From Arabidopsis thaliana (taxonomy: Eukaryota > Streptophyta > Magnoliopsida > Brassicales > Brassicaceae): a DNA stretch of 64,000 nucleotides. The DNA lies in NCBI RefSeq assembly GCF_000001735.4, contig NC_003076.8, positions 4,464,001 to 4,528,000 of the forward strand, read 5' to 3'. The translations under genes were made by a program, and so were the position numbers. This document shows positions 1 to 12,217 of the stretch, in pieces. The stretch's first letter is position 1; each line of letters starts with the position of its first letter. Under the pieces are notes generated by a model, which worked only from the letters and a program-made list of their open reading frames with translations, did not search any database and was not told the DNA's origin.

Positions 1-11
1 TTATTTCACAG

Positions 12-355
12 ATGGCGTGATGTGAAGTTGCGTTCTTTTGAGAATGCAAGTCATCGAACCTATGTGGACTTGAAGGTATGAGAACACATATCAGAAACTG
101 GTCAAACACACTTTTGAGTCTTAGCCACTACATAAATGGTTCCAATAACTTTGTGATTTGTTGCAGGACAAATGGAAAACGTTGGTTCACACAGCAAGTA
201 TATCACCACAGCAACGAAGAGGAGAACCAGTGCCTCAAGAACTGCTAGACAGAGTCTTAGGAGCACATAGGTACTGGACACAGCACCAAATGAAACAGAA
301 CGGGAAACATCAGGTGGCTACAACAATGGTGGTTGAAGCAGGTTCGTCCATGTAA
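12..355 (+). CDS. TBP1: Telomeric repeat-binding protein TBP1, C-terminal end (partial)
   Basis: The last two coding exons of a telobox-type Myb protein that binds double-stranded plant telomere repeats (TTTAGGG). Exon 12..75 follows a TTTCACAG acceptor and begins inside a codon; exon 167..355 ends with TAA. Joined, they encode the end of the Myb/telobox helix (RWRDVKLR, then the diagnostic VDLKDKWKTLVHTA, which contacts telomeric DNA in this family), followed by a tail rich in Q, H and R (PQELLDRVLGAHRYWTQHQ) typical of TBP1/TRFL proteins. The intron is 76..166 (GT...TTGCAG). The N-terminal bulk of the gene lies outside the window. The product should be nuclear, at telomeres. I recognise it as AT5G13820; a TRFL paralogue would be the only realistic alternative. 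Confidence 0.9.
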
Positions 356-1098
356 AGAAGGAGAATGGTAATAACAATAACTTTCACTTGACGACTAAGG
401 AACCAAAGTGGGCAACTGTACAAAGGGAAACAACAAAATACAGAAACATACTTAATTTCTGAAAAGAAGAGTCTATATTTTTATTTTTTTTAAATCATAG
501 CTGGTAGAAACAAGACGTTCCTTGACACTTTTGGTTACTTTTATGGTAAGTCTGTTCATTCCAAATTTCTAATTGATTTGATTATGTAATTTGGTGGTAG
601 GACCATGGAAAAAGGGGAAATGTAATTTTAGACAATTCTTTTATTTTTTTGTTCATCATTCCATTCAATCTAATATCTATGGACTATGGCAGTGACTGGT
701 TTTCATCAATCTCTAAACCATTTGACAATACTTTGTCGGCCATCGTCTTTCCTTCGTTCACATTGGGTTCTAAATATTTTGGATTCTATTGAGAATGGGG
801 TTTTGGATTAACAGGGCCCAACTACTAAAGTTGGCTTGCTGCACTTTTGCCACAATCCCTCTCAAATTATTTATTTAGCAGTAAAACACCAAATTTAATC
901 TTGGTTACACAATATAATATTAACCAAAATAAACAAAGAAGATTCAATTCAACTAAACACCAAAACAAGAAAATCCTCGATTGATTGTCACATTAAAAAA
1001 AAAAAATGTTTCTTTATCTAAATAATTTGGATTCGAAATTTTTAGCCACTTACATAATAGAACCATCAATTCCCAACAAATTAGGTCTACTAAATAGA
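356..1098. other. TBP1 3' UTR and intergenic spacer
   Basis: No gene is seen here. The first ~300 bases are probably TBP1 3' UTR: T-rich, with AATAAC/AATTTG-like poly(A) signals. The rest is A+T-rich spacer, with a poly(A) run near 994-1004 and no long ORF. Confidence 0.6.
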
Positions 1099-1969
1099 TT
1101 ACTTTCGGAAGACGACTATTGCGCGCGATTTTTCAATATCTGCATAGATTTGATCCACTTCTCCACGAGTATGATACATTTGCCCTAATGGATCATAAAA
1201 ATACTGCACATTGAAAACTAAACAAATATTAAAATCTGTTATATTATAATGTACATTGAAATTAAATGATAAAAATGTGTGATATATATAAACACACACA
1301 TATAGAATGAAGAATCATATATGCAGTAAAAGCTAAGAGTTGACAAAAAAGAAGAAGTAAAAACTAGGATAAAAACTAACATTTGAGTGAGCTTGAGATT
1401 TAGAGAAGAAACTATATGCATGTGCATACATTTTTCTTGACTCGGGTCTCGAAACTATACTTTAATCATACTTGCCAAATCAAACATATATTATCTTGAA
1501 AAATGAATACAATTCTCATAGAAAGAGAGATTCTATCCCAAAACATAGATTACTAATTCTTAAAACTAATGAATTTTTTGCGGTGACAATAGAAGGTGAG
1601 TCTAGTAAAAAAATCTAAATCAACATGACAAGAACAACTAAACTACTACCACTTAGTTGATAGCATGTTAATTTTCCATCAAAAGAAAATAATAGTTACC
1701 CGGTAGAGTCGGTCATAGACCTTAAGACGCTCCTCAGCGATCCAACCAGAACGAAGCCAGTTGTAACGAGGACATGTATTATCAAACACAGTAGAAGACG
1801 TATTGGGGATTTTATTCAATTGTCTTCTGCGACTCACAATCATCAACGTCTCTTTCCCTTCTCTTGACAGATTTGCAACGCTGCTCTCATAACTGATCAC
1901 ATCCGATGATCTCTTTTGTCGTGGACGTTTCTGTCGTCGATGTCCAGAACTACTAGATTCAGCCTCCAT
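1099..1969 (-). CDS. Small two-exon gene with methyl-CpG-binding-domain (MBD)-like product
   Basis: Exon 1 is 1969..1700 (ATG, 90 codons); exon 2 is 1203..1099 (34 codons and TAA). The 496-bp intron starts CGG|GTAACT and ends TGTGCAG|TAT, and the junction is phase 0. The predicted protein is 124 aa. It has a basic, low-complexity N terminus (residues ~10-22, rich in R, K and Q) and then the segment NWLRSGWIAEERLKVYDR...YFYDPLGQMYHTRGEVDQIY. This follows the plant MBD layout: LPxGW with an acidic/basic strand, a short basic loop, (Y)YYDPxG and then xxFRSxxEV. The fold signature appears only after splicing, which supports the model. It is not one of the 13 AtMBD genes I can name, so it may be a divergent, unannotated or decaying member. 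The loop that carries 5mC-contacting residues in MBD5/6/7 looks shortened, so methyl-DNA binding cannot be assumed. Confidence 0.55.
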
Positions 1970-2084
1970 ATCTTATCCTTGTATTATCGTCTTGTTACAC
2001 TTTTATCTTAACGAATTTCAAGTCTTTGTATTTACACAAAACTTATCACCTTAAGGATACAATTGTGCCATGTGTTTTCTCATC

Positions 2085-2243
2085 TTCGTTGGTTTTGCAC
2101 ATTGTATAGAAATATATCTTAAGGAGATTACAAAATCTCCAAATACATTAATGTATTTCTTTTTTATTTTCGTTATTCTGCACTATATATAGAAAAGTAT
2201 CTTAAGAAATTTACACAATGTCCATAATACATTAATGTATTTA
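2085..2243. repeat. Degenerate tandem duplication, two ~77-bp copies
   Basis: Copy 1 (about 2085..2159) and copy 2 (about 2169..2243) share the same order of blocks: TTCGTT, TGCAC, TATAGAAA, TATCTTAAG, then ATACATTAATGTATTT at the end. Each copy ends in the palindrome AATACATTAATGTATT. Divergence is perhaps 20-25 % by eye, so the duplication is not recent. No ORF is present. Confidence 0.7.
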
Positions 2244-2608
2244 TTTCCATAAATAAAATTATGTATTTTTACACTTAATACCAAACATAAAATAAATATC
2301 AATTTAAAAAATGGTTTAATGAATTTCTCTTTAATTTGTTTTATTGAAGTTTTGTTTTTGGAAAGTTTGAGTTTTCTTTTTCTGAATTTAATTAATATTA
2401 TTTAACGTTAAATTAATAAAATTTTCAAGTTGAGAAAATGGTTACATTGCTGTAAAACAAAATTAATTAGAAGATAAATCAAGTATATAGTCCAAGTTAA
2501 GTTCCAAAGGATTTCACCAATATAACATTAATTTATCATATATTATTAGATGAGTACTCACATATATGTAAAAACCTCTCTAATTATAATTTGTATTGGT
2601 TTATCTTA

Positions 2609-2957
2609 GGAGGGGTTATTGGTCTATTGATTTGTAAATCTATATAGAGTTTGAAAATCTCTATTAATTATGAAATCAAGATATATGAATTTTGAAATAA
2701 CATGTGTTTACCCATGGATTTGAATCCTTTTATTTTTCTCTTTCAAATCCATTCAATTCCATTTAAAACATAATTTGGATTTTCAAATCAAAAAACAAAT
2801 GACTAAACGAATAACAAATGATTTTAACTAGTATTTATAAATCATCGAATCAATAACACATGATTTTAATTAAAATTTTAAAATCAATGATTGAATAACA
2901 AATGATTTTTGTTTGGAATTTCAATTCCTTATAAATCTATAAACCAATAACCCCTTC
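2609..2957. mobile_element. PIF/Harbinger-like MITE, 349 bp, flanked by TTA target duplication
   Basis: The ends are GGAGGGGTTATTGGTCTAT at 2609 and, read from the other strand at 2957, GAAGGGGTTATTGGTTTAT. The inverted terminal repeat extends roughly 30 bp with a few mismatches. Both ends abut the trinucleotide TTA (2606..2608 and 2958..2960), the target duplication expected of PIF/Harbinger-derived MITEs. The interior is A+T-rich, contains further degenerate inverted segments (ATTTGTTATTC/GAATAACAAAT-like) and has no ORF. It is a non-autonomous element. Confidence 0.8.
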
Positions 2958-3362
2958 TTAGTCTTGCATCCTTGAATATACCCTGTTGACATAGATGTAA
3001 ACTTGTTTATTTTTTGTTTGTGTTTAAATTGAAATATCATTGTTTTTTTTTTGTCAAGGTTGAAATATCATTGTTAATATCATCTTTTGAATACTTTTCA
3101 CATAGAGGTAAATAGTAAACTTGATCAACTTTCAAATTTTTATCCTCCTAATTAATAATACTTTTCACTATTATATTTTGTTCACTGTTAAGAATGAGTA
3201 AAAAATTTGCAGTTTTTGATTTAAAATAGAATTATCCTCGCTAATATTTTTTTTGACTAGTTTGCAATATTTAAAAATGTGGACATTTTAGGGTTTATAA
3301 GGTTTTGGTAAAACAACAAAAAAGGAAGCAGAAGACATCGGTTGTTGTCGGCGCCGGAGGAA

Positions 3363-4487
3363 ATGAGTGGGGCAGGTGTACCGGACTTTTTCTACAGAGA
3401 AGCTCAACGTCTTGGCTATGTTGCTCGCTCAGCTTTCAAGGTCAATATTACATTCATACCCTCCTCAGCTTCGTCTCCTTCTTCTTACATTGACTCTTCT
3501 CTCTGTCTGTCTCTGCAACTACAGCTTCTACAGATTCAAAAACAGTACAAGCTCATCAAACCAGGCTCCTCTGTTCTTGACCTAGGTTGCGCGCCTGGTG
3601 CTTGGCTTCAGGTCTTTTTTTGAGATTCCATAAGTTACAAGTTTCGAATTCTGTGTAAAGAGGCCTAAACTTGAATTTTGTTGCTATGATTCGGTGCAGG
3701 TTGCTTGCCAAAGCTTAGGCCCACTTAGAAGTGGTGGAATTGTCGTTGGTATGGATATAAAGGTCAGAGGAAGCTTCAAAAATGTAATCTTTTTGCTCTA
3801 AACTGTGTGAATCCATGAGCTTTTTCAATTTCAGAGCAGAAGGTGAAGGTTCCTCCACAGTGTGATTCTCGAGTGCAAACCATTGCTGCTGATGTTTTAA
3901 ACTTTCCCAGACAAAAGATTCGGGAGTTATCACCTCAGGTTCTGAAACTGTCTCTGTGACTTTATTAGACTTGGTTCTAAGCATGGTTGATGTTTTTGTT
4001 TTCTATAAAACTGTTGTAACACAAGTTATGGACTGCTTTGTGGTGCAGCAATTGGGATTTTCAGTCATTCTTTCAGATATGTGTCACTCAGTATCTGGAA
4101 TAACCACTAGAGATGCAGCTCTGTCTGCTGAATTGGGAATGCGAGCACTTGATTTGGCTGTTGGTCAAGCTGCCATCTCTCAGTCACCTAATGATGATGA
4201 TGGAGGCCCAAACGAAAGTCGTCCTGGTGTACTTAGGCATGGTGGCCATCTTGTGATCAAGCTTCTAGAAAGCGAGGATGCTCAAGGTACTACTGGAAAG
4301 AACTGTATAACATTGCTATACAATTGAAAAATGCTTCTTCTTCCTTACATTAACACTTTGTTTGTCTTTTCGTTTAGATTTTGCTCGAATTTGCAAGCCT
4401 ATCTTCAACAAGGCATCTTGGTTGAGGCCAAAAGCTACAAGACCATCATCTCGAGAAATTTACTTGATTTGCCAGGGATTTCGATAA
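3363..4487 (+). CDS. FtsJ/RrmJ-type rRNA 2'-O-ribose methyltransferase
   Basis: Six exons: 3363..3440, 3525..3611, 3700..3762, 3840..3938, 4049..4286, 4378..4487; product 224 aa. It is an SAM-dependent methyltransferase of the RrmJ/MRM2 family, which methylates a ribose 2'-OH in large-subunit rRNA. Motif I is VLDLGCAPGAW (residues ~46-56). The K-D-K-E catalytic tetrad of RrmJ is complete: K26 (RSAFK), D119 (LSDM), K180 (LVIKL) and E215 (REIYL). The length is close to bacterial RrmJ (209 aa), meaning a bare catalytic domain. It is probably organellar, but an obvious targeting peptide is not visible if the start is MSGAGVPDFF. An in-frame non-ATG extension exists upstream but there is no upstream ATG. 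It lies convergent to FZR3. I recognise it as AT5G13830. Confidence 0.9.
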
Positions 4488-4676
4488 TTTAAGCTTTCAT
4501 ATACAATGGAAATCCGATGGTAACTCTTTTGTTTTTATAGATGTATTCAGTATTTTCTTGGATTGTGTAGTTTACAAAGGAAAAGAACAAATGAAATAAA
4601 TAGAATGCAGGTTTTGCGTGTTACATTCCAGCTTCTCTGTCTGTATCTCTGTGCAGTTGTGTATGTCTCCCTGTTA

Positions 4677-6706
4677 TTATCGGATCTGTGTCCTCCCCAA
4701 TGACCAGAGACCTGTGTCTTTCACTGGTGTCTGTAAACAGAAAAATTGTCATTAATCAACTGAGCATAAAGAGCCAGAAGATCTGATTCTGGTCTGAAGG
4801 AATTTATAAACTCGAAAAAAGAATACAAACCTGCATTTTTACTGAAGGAAAGACGTTCCAAAACCGCAGGGTCTCATCTCCTGCTCCGGTCACTATAGTC
4901 TGGCCATCAGGTGACGTAGCCAAGTAAAGTACTCTCATACTGTGGCCCGTAAGTGTTGCAACCTACATCAGTTGATGCGTCAGTTATACATATTGAAGAT
5001 GAGAGAAAGATCAAGAAAATGAGCTTTCAAGTGTGAACAAAACTATGTACCTTTGACATGGATGGGTACTTCCAGAGCATGATTTGGTTTTGAGAGTATC
5101 CATGAGTACTCACTATCTCGTTAACATTCTTGCTCCACGCCAGATTGCAGACCTGGCTCCCAGTGTCGATGCTGTTTAACTGATTTCCGTTTGTCGTGTT
5201 CCAGAATCTAATGCATCTGTCTGCGGTTCCACCTCCCGAAGCAAGGAGGCTGCTCTGATGAGGAGACCATGTAATTGCCTTAACCGCTGCTGTATGCTCA
5301 GTCAGCTTCAGAATAGGTTGCTGTGAATGATTGTTCCATACCAATAACTGTTTCCAAAAAAAGTACTCACCAGTGTTAATATGATAAGCTTCAAAGAAGT
5401 TCAACTTTTGCTCTTAACATATGGAACACAGAGATTGCAGAGCACTGAGTAGCTTATGCTCAAGATCACCTGATTATCATTGCCTCCAGACGCAAGCTCT
5501 CTATCATCATGAGACCATTTCAGACCGCAGACTTCAGATTTGTGGCCCACGAGTTTGCTGACAAAATCGCTCTGGACTCGGATATCATGCTGAAGGATGT
5601 TTCTGTCTCTGCTCCCTGATGATAAGATCCTTGAGTTCCATGCCAAGACACCAGTTCTTGTTTGATGACCTCCCATGGTTCGGACTCTCTTGCACTGTGT
5701 TCCGTCCCAAACCTGCCAAAAAGTAAACCGTTAGTAACTTCATTGCATCATAACAAAACTTTCCACAACCACAGATTGGAAGGTAACAAACAACACACCT
5801 GAACCTGACCATGACTTGTACCAATAGATATATATGAACCTTCCCGTGTCCACTGAACCGAGCACACACTGTCATTAGGCCCTAGGTCACATAACTTAGT
5901 CACCTAACCAACAAATTCACTGTTAAATGAATACACCACAACTAAAAACATTGTGCAAATCTTAAGAACTAGTCAAGTATATCAAAACACTCACTTTGCT
6001 ATTGGAAGCCGTCCAAAGATAAACACAAGTACCAAGCCCAACGGCAAGAACATTCTGTGAACTCCAGTCCACAACATTCAAGTAGAAGTCATCTTGTAAA
6101 GAAGGAGCATCCAAGACCTGAGACCACATCAAAAACAAAACAATCTATCATTTCTACTTCTCATGAATCTGTAATAACATCACATAAACAGGTTGGATCT
6201 AAACGATATAATACCTTATGAGGTGTTTTAGGAACCTTGCGAGGGGGCTTCGGAGGCGGAGACGAGTCACTGGAGTGACCATTATCATTTCCGAGAATGG
6301 AAGGAGAAAACGGCGAACTAGGACTTGAATTGGAACGATCCGTCTTGAATCTCAACATGTTAGTACATGGACTCATCGGAGAAGAAGCAGATCCTTGACC
6401 ACCTGCAGGAGACAAAAGAGGAGAAGCAAAATCAGATCCGAAAAGCTCAGATTTCAAAAGTCTAGAATAGGCTTCATTCCCTCCCTCTTTAACCGGGGTA
6501 GTCGGTTCCTTATCCTGCAGATCGAAAGCGTGGAGTCTCGAAGAAGATCTGCACGGTATGAATCTGTCGCTGCAAGTCGATTTAGACGGCGAGGATAAAC
6601 TCGAAATCCCACGAAATGAGCTCGAAAACGTTTCTAAACGCAACGAAGTCTGGTTCATCCCTGCGGGAAGATTCAAACCGGTTTTGGTACTCTGTGGCGA
6701 TGCCAT
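4677..6706 (-). CDS. FZR3: APC/C activator FZR3 (CCS52B), WD40 protein
   Basis: Seven exons: 6706..6215, 6117..5995, 5903..5799, 5712..5470, 5347..5051, 4962..4831, 4730..4677; product 481 aa. It is a Cdh1/Fizzy-related coactivator that recruits destruction-box substrates to the anaphase-promoting complex; CCS52B acts from G2/M to M. Visible features are a Ser-rich N terminus, the C-box DRFIPCR (residues 47-53) that contacts the APC/C, a basic [12 protein letters not shown] stretch before the propeller, seven WD repeats ([35 protein letters not shown] and others) and the terminal IR dipeptide that docks on TPR subunits. Length and all motifs are standard. All junctions are phase 0, typical of the CCS52 family. 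The ATG at 6706 is preceded by a CT-rich leader. Confidence 0.96.
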
Positions 6707-7047
6707 TTCTGGGTTCTATTCGAAAGCACGGTTTGGTCGGAGATTGAAACAACCGTAGGAGAGAAGATTGCAAAAGAATCGAAGAGAGCTTTATCTCTCT
6801 CTTTTTTTTTCCCTTCTTTTGCGAAAAGTAGTAATGTTCTCCAACGGTCAAATTATGATGGTCGGAGAGATTATATAATAGGAAATAGGAGCGGGATCTG
6901 ATTATCGGGACATTTATGTCATAAATCATCTATTATCGATTTCTGGAGTTCATGCTCCAACGGTCAGATCTTGGGTCCTAGCGTAAAAGATAATCAATAT
7001 GAATAATATATGTCAATTAAATAATCAAGTGCTCAGTAATCAACAAA

Positions 7048-7119
7048 GCCGTCTTAGCTCAGTGGTAGAGCGCGTGGCTTTTAACCACGTGGCCGTGGGT
7101 TCGATCCCCACAGACGGCG
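7048..7119 (+). tRNA. tRNA-Lys (anticodon UUU)
   Basis: A 72-nt cloverleaf. The acceptor stem GCCGTCT pairs with AGACGGC, with discriminator G at 7119. The D arm is GCTC/GAGC. The anticodon stem CGTGG/CCACG encloses loop CTTTTAA, so the anticodon is TTT (Lys, AAA codons). The T arm is CGTGG-GTTCGAT-CCCACA. A and B boxes (TAGCTCAGTGG, GGTTCGATCCC) are intact and a T-rich stretch lies about 20 nt downstream. There is no intron and CCA is not encoded, as expected for a nuclear gene. Confidence 0.97.
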
Positions 7120-7360
7120 ATTCTATTGAGTACATTCAGTTTTGTCTTCTTGTCTTGTCCTTACCGGTTTGGTCCGAAAACTTTTAGTCTGTTTTTTGGT
7201 TTAGGATATAAAAACTCCAAACCAAACCCGACTCGGTGCACTTACTTCAAAACGAGTTTAACCATTCTTATATTTTACCTTTGAAAGCAATCAATTCCAT
7301 TCCATCAAAGGGGTTTTTAGGGTTTCGTCACTCGCCGATAATCCTCTCTCTCTAGAAAAC

Positions 7361-8676
<1,316 letters not shown>

Positions 8677-9211
8677 ATCCGAAACTTTTCCTACTTTGAT
8701 GTGCTTTTCGTGTTTTTGTTTTCCCATTTTCCTTTCAAGTGATTTTGCATGTTGTATCATTATATACTATACGTTTGGACTCATTTCATATTTTAGAAAT
8801 TTGAGTGGATTTTCATGAGTTTATACTCTGTTTATTCACTTATCATCCTATTAAGAGAATTGCAAGTGCTTCATTTTCTTTTGTCAATAGTGAAGCCTCC
8901 AGAAATTGGAGCAAAGCTAAATAGTGGAGAAATACTTTTGAGTGGATTGTCATGAGTTTCACCACAACTCGAACTATTTTCTTATAGAGAGACCAAATGA
9001 GAAGTTATGAGAGATGGGAATTGCAGAAGGAAAAACAAAATTCCAAACAAAATGATTCTCATTAGATAAAAATACTGACAGAGAAGATGATGATAAACCC
9101 AAAACGTGATCAATTCAACTTTGTATATGCACTGGTGTATATAGTGTATATTCCTATACCCAATAAAAATCGAATAGAAATAGTAATCACCAAAAAATCT
9201 TTGCTTAAGTA
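8677..9211. other. Shared 3' spacer between NACA3 and the ELC-like gene
   Basis: This 535-base convergent spacer carries the two 3' UTRs. It contains no gene, structured RNA or repeat that I can support. Confidence 0.6.
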
Positions 9212-10318
9212 TCACGAATGCAACCTAGCTGCAATGGAAGCAACCTGAGCATCCATCTGTATCTCCCTAACTTTCTCAGCCGTGGCTCGGTGGAAGAACT
9301 GCTCCCTCGACAACAACCTCACATTCCTCAAATACTGATCAAACGGTAACGAACCATCTCTAAACGATTTATCCATGGAATAAACAACATCTTCAATAGC
9401 TAAATCCAATGCAGTACACTCTAACATCTGCTTAGACAATGAGTCAATGCATTCAAATGAATCATCAACATCCAAATCCACTAGCAAATCCTTGGCTTTC
9501 CCTTGATTCTCCCTAATCCAAGAGCCAAGAACATCAGTATTCATAGCAATAACCTGTAGTTGCTGCTCTAAGGTCTCTTTCTCAATCACCATCTCCTTAA
9601 AACCATTGTTGATCTCCTCTTCTCTTCTCTTAAGATCAGATTGTAAACTCAGTAATCCTTCCGTCTCCACTTCTCTAGCACTCCTCATCAATACAATATC
9701 ACCATGAACCATCTCAACAATCCTGTTGATAGCGTTCTTCTTATATACCTCTGCCGCATCATCCGTCTGGCGAGGAGGAAGAGGTCTCGAGTATCCAGAT
9801 CCGATCGAAGGAGACGGTTGCGGAGGAGGACGGCGCTGAGAGTAAAGCGGCGGATCACGAGAGAAGGCGGCGCTGAGATGAGAGGCGAGATCTACGAGAT
9901 TGGAGCTAGGGTAAATCCAATTTTGGAGGTAAGGAAGAGAGACGAGTCCAGAAGGAGAGACATTAGAGTGAGGTCGTTTGATGATCATGTCGCGTGTAGG
10001 ATTCACGTAAACGCAAGGAGGATACTGAGGGTAAGATTCGAGGAGCCAGATCACGACGGGGATGTTGTAGCTGACGCCTTGGAAAGGCATCGGGATTGTA
10101 CCGTCGGCTTGGAGGAGAATCACGGATCGGCCATCGTTGTGTGTAAACGTTGCCGTTTTGGGGTCGAGGGAAGTGTAGGAAGAGATTAGGTTGAGGAGGT
10201 GTTGACGGATTAGCGACTTGGTGTTCTCGGCGTATGGAAGAGCGGAAGGGCCACGCTGGGTGAGTGCGGAGGAGAGGAATTGGTGGATCTCTTGCATCTT
10301 CGCCGGAGGAGGAGCCAT
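9212..10318 (-). CDS. ELC-Like: ELC-like / VPS23 (TSG101) ESCRT-I subunit
   Basis: A single-exon gene encoding 368 aa; the start is the ATG at 10318, since the upstream in-frame codons are not ATG. It is the plant TSG101/VPS23 homologue, the ESCRT-I subunit that binds ubiquitinated cargo for multivesicular-body sorting. The N-terminal UEV domain (residues ~15-155) shows the E2-like fold motifs ([24 protein letters not shown]) without a catalytic cysteine at the active site, as in all UEVs. A proline-rich linker ([19 protein letters not shown]) follows, then a coiled coil ([22 protein letters not shown]) and the C-terminal steadiness box ([19 protein letters not shown]...[11 protein letters not shown]). 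It is the shorter, intronless relative of ELCH (ELC). I recognise it as AT5G13860. Confidence 0.93.
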
Positions 10319-11088
10319 TAGCAAGTCAAACTCCGATTACTTGAAGACGACGACAGATGACGAATAACGAATTCTTCTTAATTATGAATAGGCGAATTTG
10401 GTTTTATACCGGATCGAATAGTTTGGGAGAAATTAATCCAATTTAGTCTAAAGTTTTGAAAAAATAATGTAAATTTCTTCAAAGTAATAAAAAAAGTCTG
10501 AACTTCAAATTCCAATATTCTGCACCTAAACCAAAACTTTGACCCCAAAGATAAAAGTCTTAATAGTTGAAACTTCAAAATCATTCTGCAAAAAGAATCC
10601 TAAAATCAAAAAAGTAATCTAGTTTTCATTCATTCATTCTATTATTAGCTAAAGAACAATCTGAAACCAATTCTGACTTTGTTGTATCACTTTTATGTTT
10701 CAAGATGCATTGTTCAAACTCTCTATGTAAAACATTTTGATTAGTTATAATGCAATGCAGATGTTAAAAAAAGAAGTTAGATTCATGTTTTAGTATTTTC
10801 ACACTTTTGTCTTAACTATTCCTTAAAACGTATCTATAATGAATTGATTTAATGAATAGTTTTAGTGTATATGATCTTGATCATGCTAAATTGACAATGG
10901 AGGTTGGAAGTTGGAACCAGTCAGGGAAACTTATGAATTCATATTCTCGGTTTCACTTTAAGTTACTTTTAGTTTGTAAACAATCCAAACTTTTCTAGAT
11001 TAAATTGTAATAAGAAGAATAAACATTACAAAAGTAGGAAATATTGTCATACAGTGGGAAAACAATCTAGATAAAATCTGAAAAATCA
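10319..11088. other. Spacer between the XTH5 3' end and ELC-like 5' end
   Basis: An A+T-rich region holding the ELC-like promoter/leader and the XTH5 3' UTR. ORFs here are short and unsupported, and I see no repeat or RNA gene. Confidence 0.55.
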
Positions 11089-12217
11089 CTATATGTCGCG
11101 GTCTCTGCGGCACTCTGGAGGAGGTACGGGAAATCGGACGCGGTCAGTGCAATAGTTGTAGATGGTGTATCTCTTACGAACCCATTTGAGACGCTTGTAC
11201 TGGTTAGCGTCCAAGTCCTGGAACTCTTTCTGATCCCACCAACGTTTTCCCTGCGTCTCGCAGAACTTAGCATTTACTGAAGCTTCACATCCATCGACGT
11301 GGAAGCCTCTGTAGGACGCGACAAAAGGAGCTTTTTCCCAGTTGGTCTTCTCCAACCCTCCCCTTGTGGCCCAGTCGTCTGCATTCCACAGACTCGAATA
11401 TATCTTCATTGGTTGGTTGAATGGAAACTTCACCCCAACGTCTTTGCTATTCTTGAACACTCGTATCGGCACATCATCCACAAAGAACCTGTATTTGTGT
11501 TACATATACATTGATACACTTAGCTGTGAAATGTGGAGTAAAGGATAATACTTGAGGAATGCGAACTTACACAATCTGATACATGTTCCAGAGAACTGAA
11601 TAGGAATGATAGTCCTTGGAAGGATCAAACCAGAGGTTGATTCGTTGCTCACGGTTTCCGGCGCCTCCTGTAAACACGTTAGTCTGCAAAATGTAAGGCT
11701 GGCCAGTTCTGTTCCCTAGAAACTCAAAGTCTATCTCATCATGTTCTGAGTTCTGGGACGACAACTGCACGAAAAAGCAAGATACAACTTTCAGTTAGCA
11801 CTTAAGAAGATGTTCCGAATGATTGAGTAACGACTTTCGCTTACATAGAAGGCGGTCACAGTTCCAGCAGAGTCACCAGCAACCATCTTTATGTGCATAC
11901 TGAAGTGGCCAAACAAGTAGGAACCTTTGGACTGAAAGCCAGTGCCTTTGCTCATTGAACAAGAACAGTCAGAAGAAGGGCTTAGATAATAAAACTGTGT
12001 CAGAGAAATATACAAGGCAGAGAAACTCACCAGTGTACTTGTCGAGGACAAGATGCACTTCAGAACCACCATTGAGATACTTAATGTGATCAAAAGCCCA
12101 AGTGGGGAAGTAGTTCCTCCCAAATGGAACATTAATGGACTTTTTAGGAGGTACACCAAATGCAACTGTGGCCAAAATCAGAAACGTGAGGCAGAGAGTT
12201 GATGAAAGACGACCCAT
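11089..12217 (-). CDS. XTH5: Xyloglucan endotransglucosylase/hydrolase 5
   Basis: Four exons: 12217..12031, 11945..11845, 11764..11571, 11488..11089; product 293 aa. This GH16 apoplastic enzyme cuts xyloglucan and rejoins it to another chain during wall expansion. It has an N-terminal signal peptide (residues 1-~22, [20 protein letters not shown]) and the catalytic motif [11 protein letters not shown] (104-114) with both acid residues present. An N-glycosylation site NRT follows at once (114-116), as in group I/II XTHs. The XET C-terminal extension contains the conserved Cys pairs ([18 protein letters not shown]...PPPEC). The start was chosen because the ATG at 12217 begins the signal peptide; an upstream in-frame ATG at 12241 would add eight residues before it. 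I recognise it as AT5G13870 (EXGT-A4). Confidence 0.95.

Noticed and set aside
9704..10189. 161-codon, Arg-rich plus-strand ORF
   Set aside because: Antisense shadow of the ELC-like UEV domain; composition is the complement of a TCT/CTC-rich coding region.
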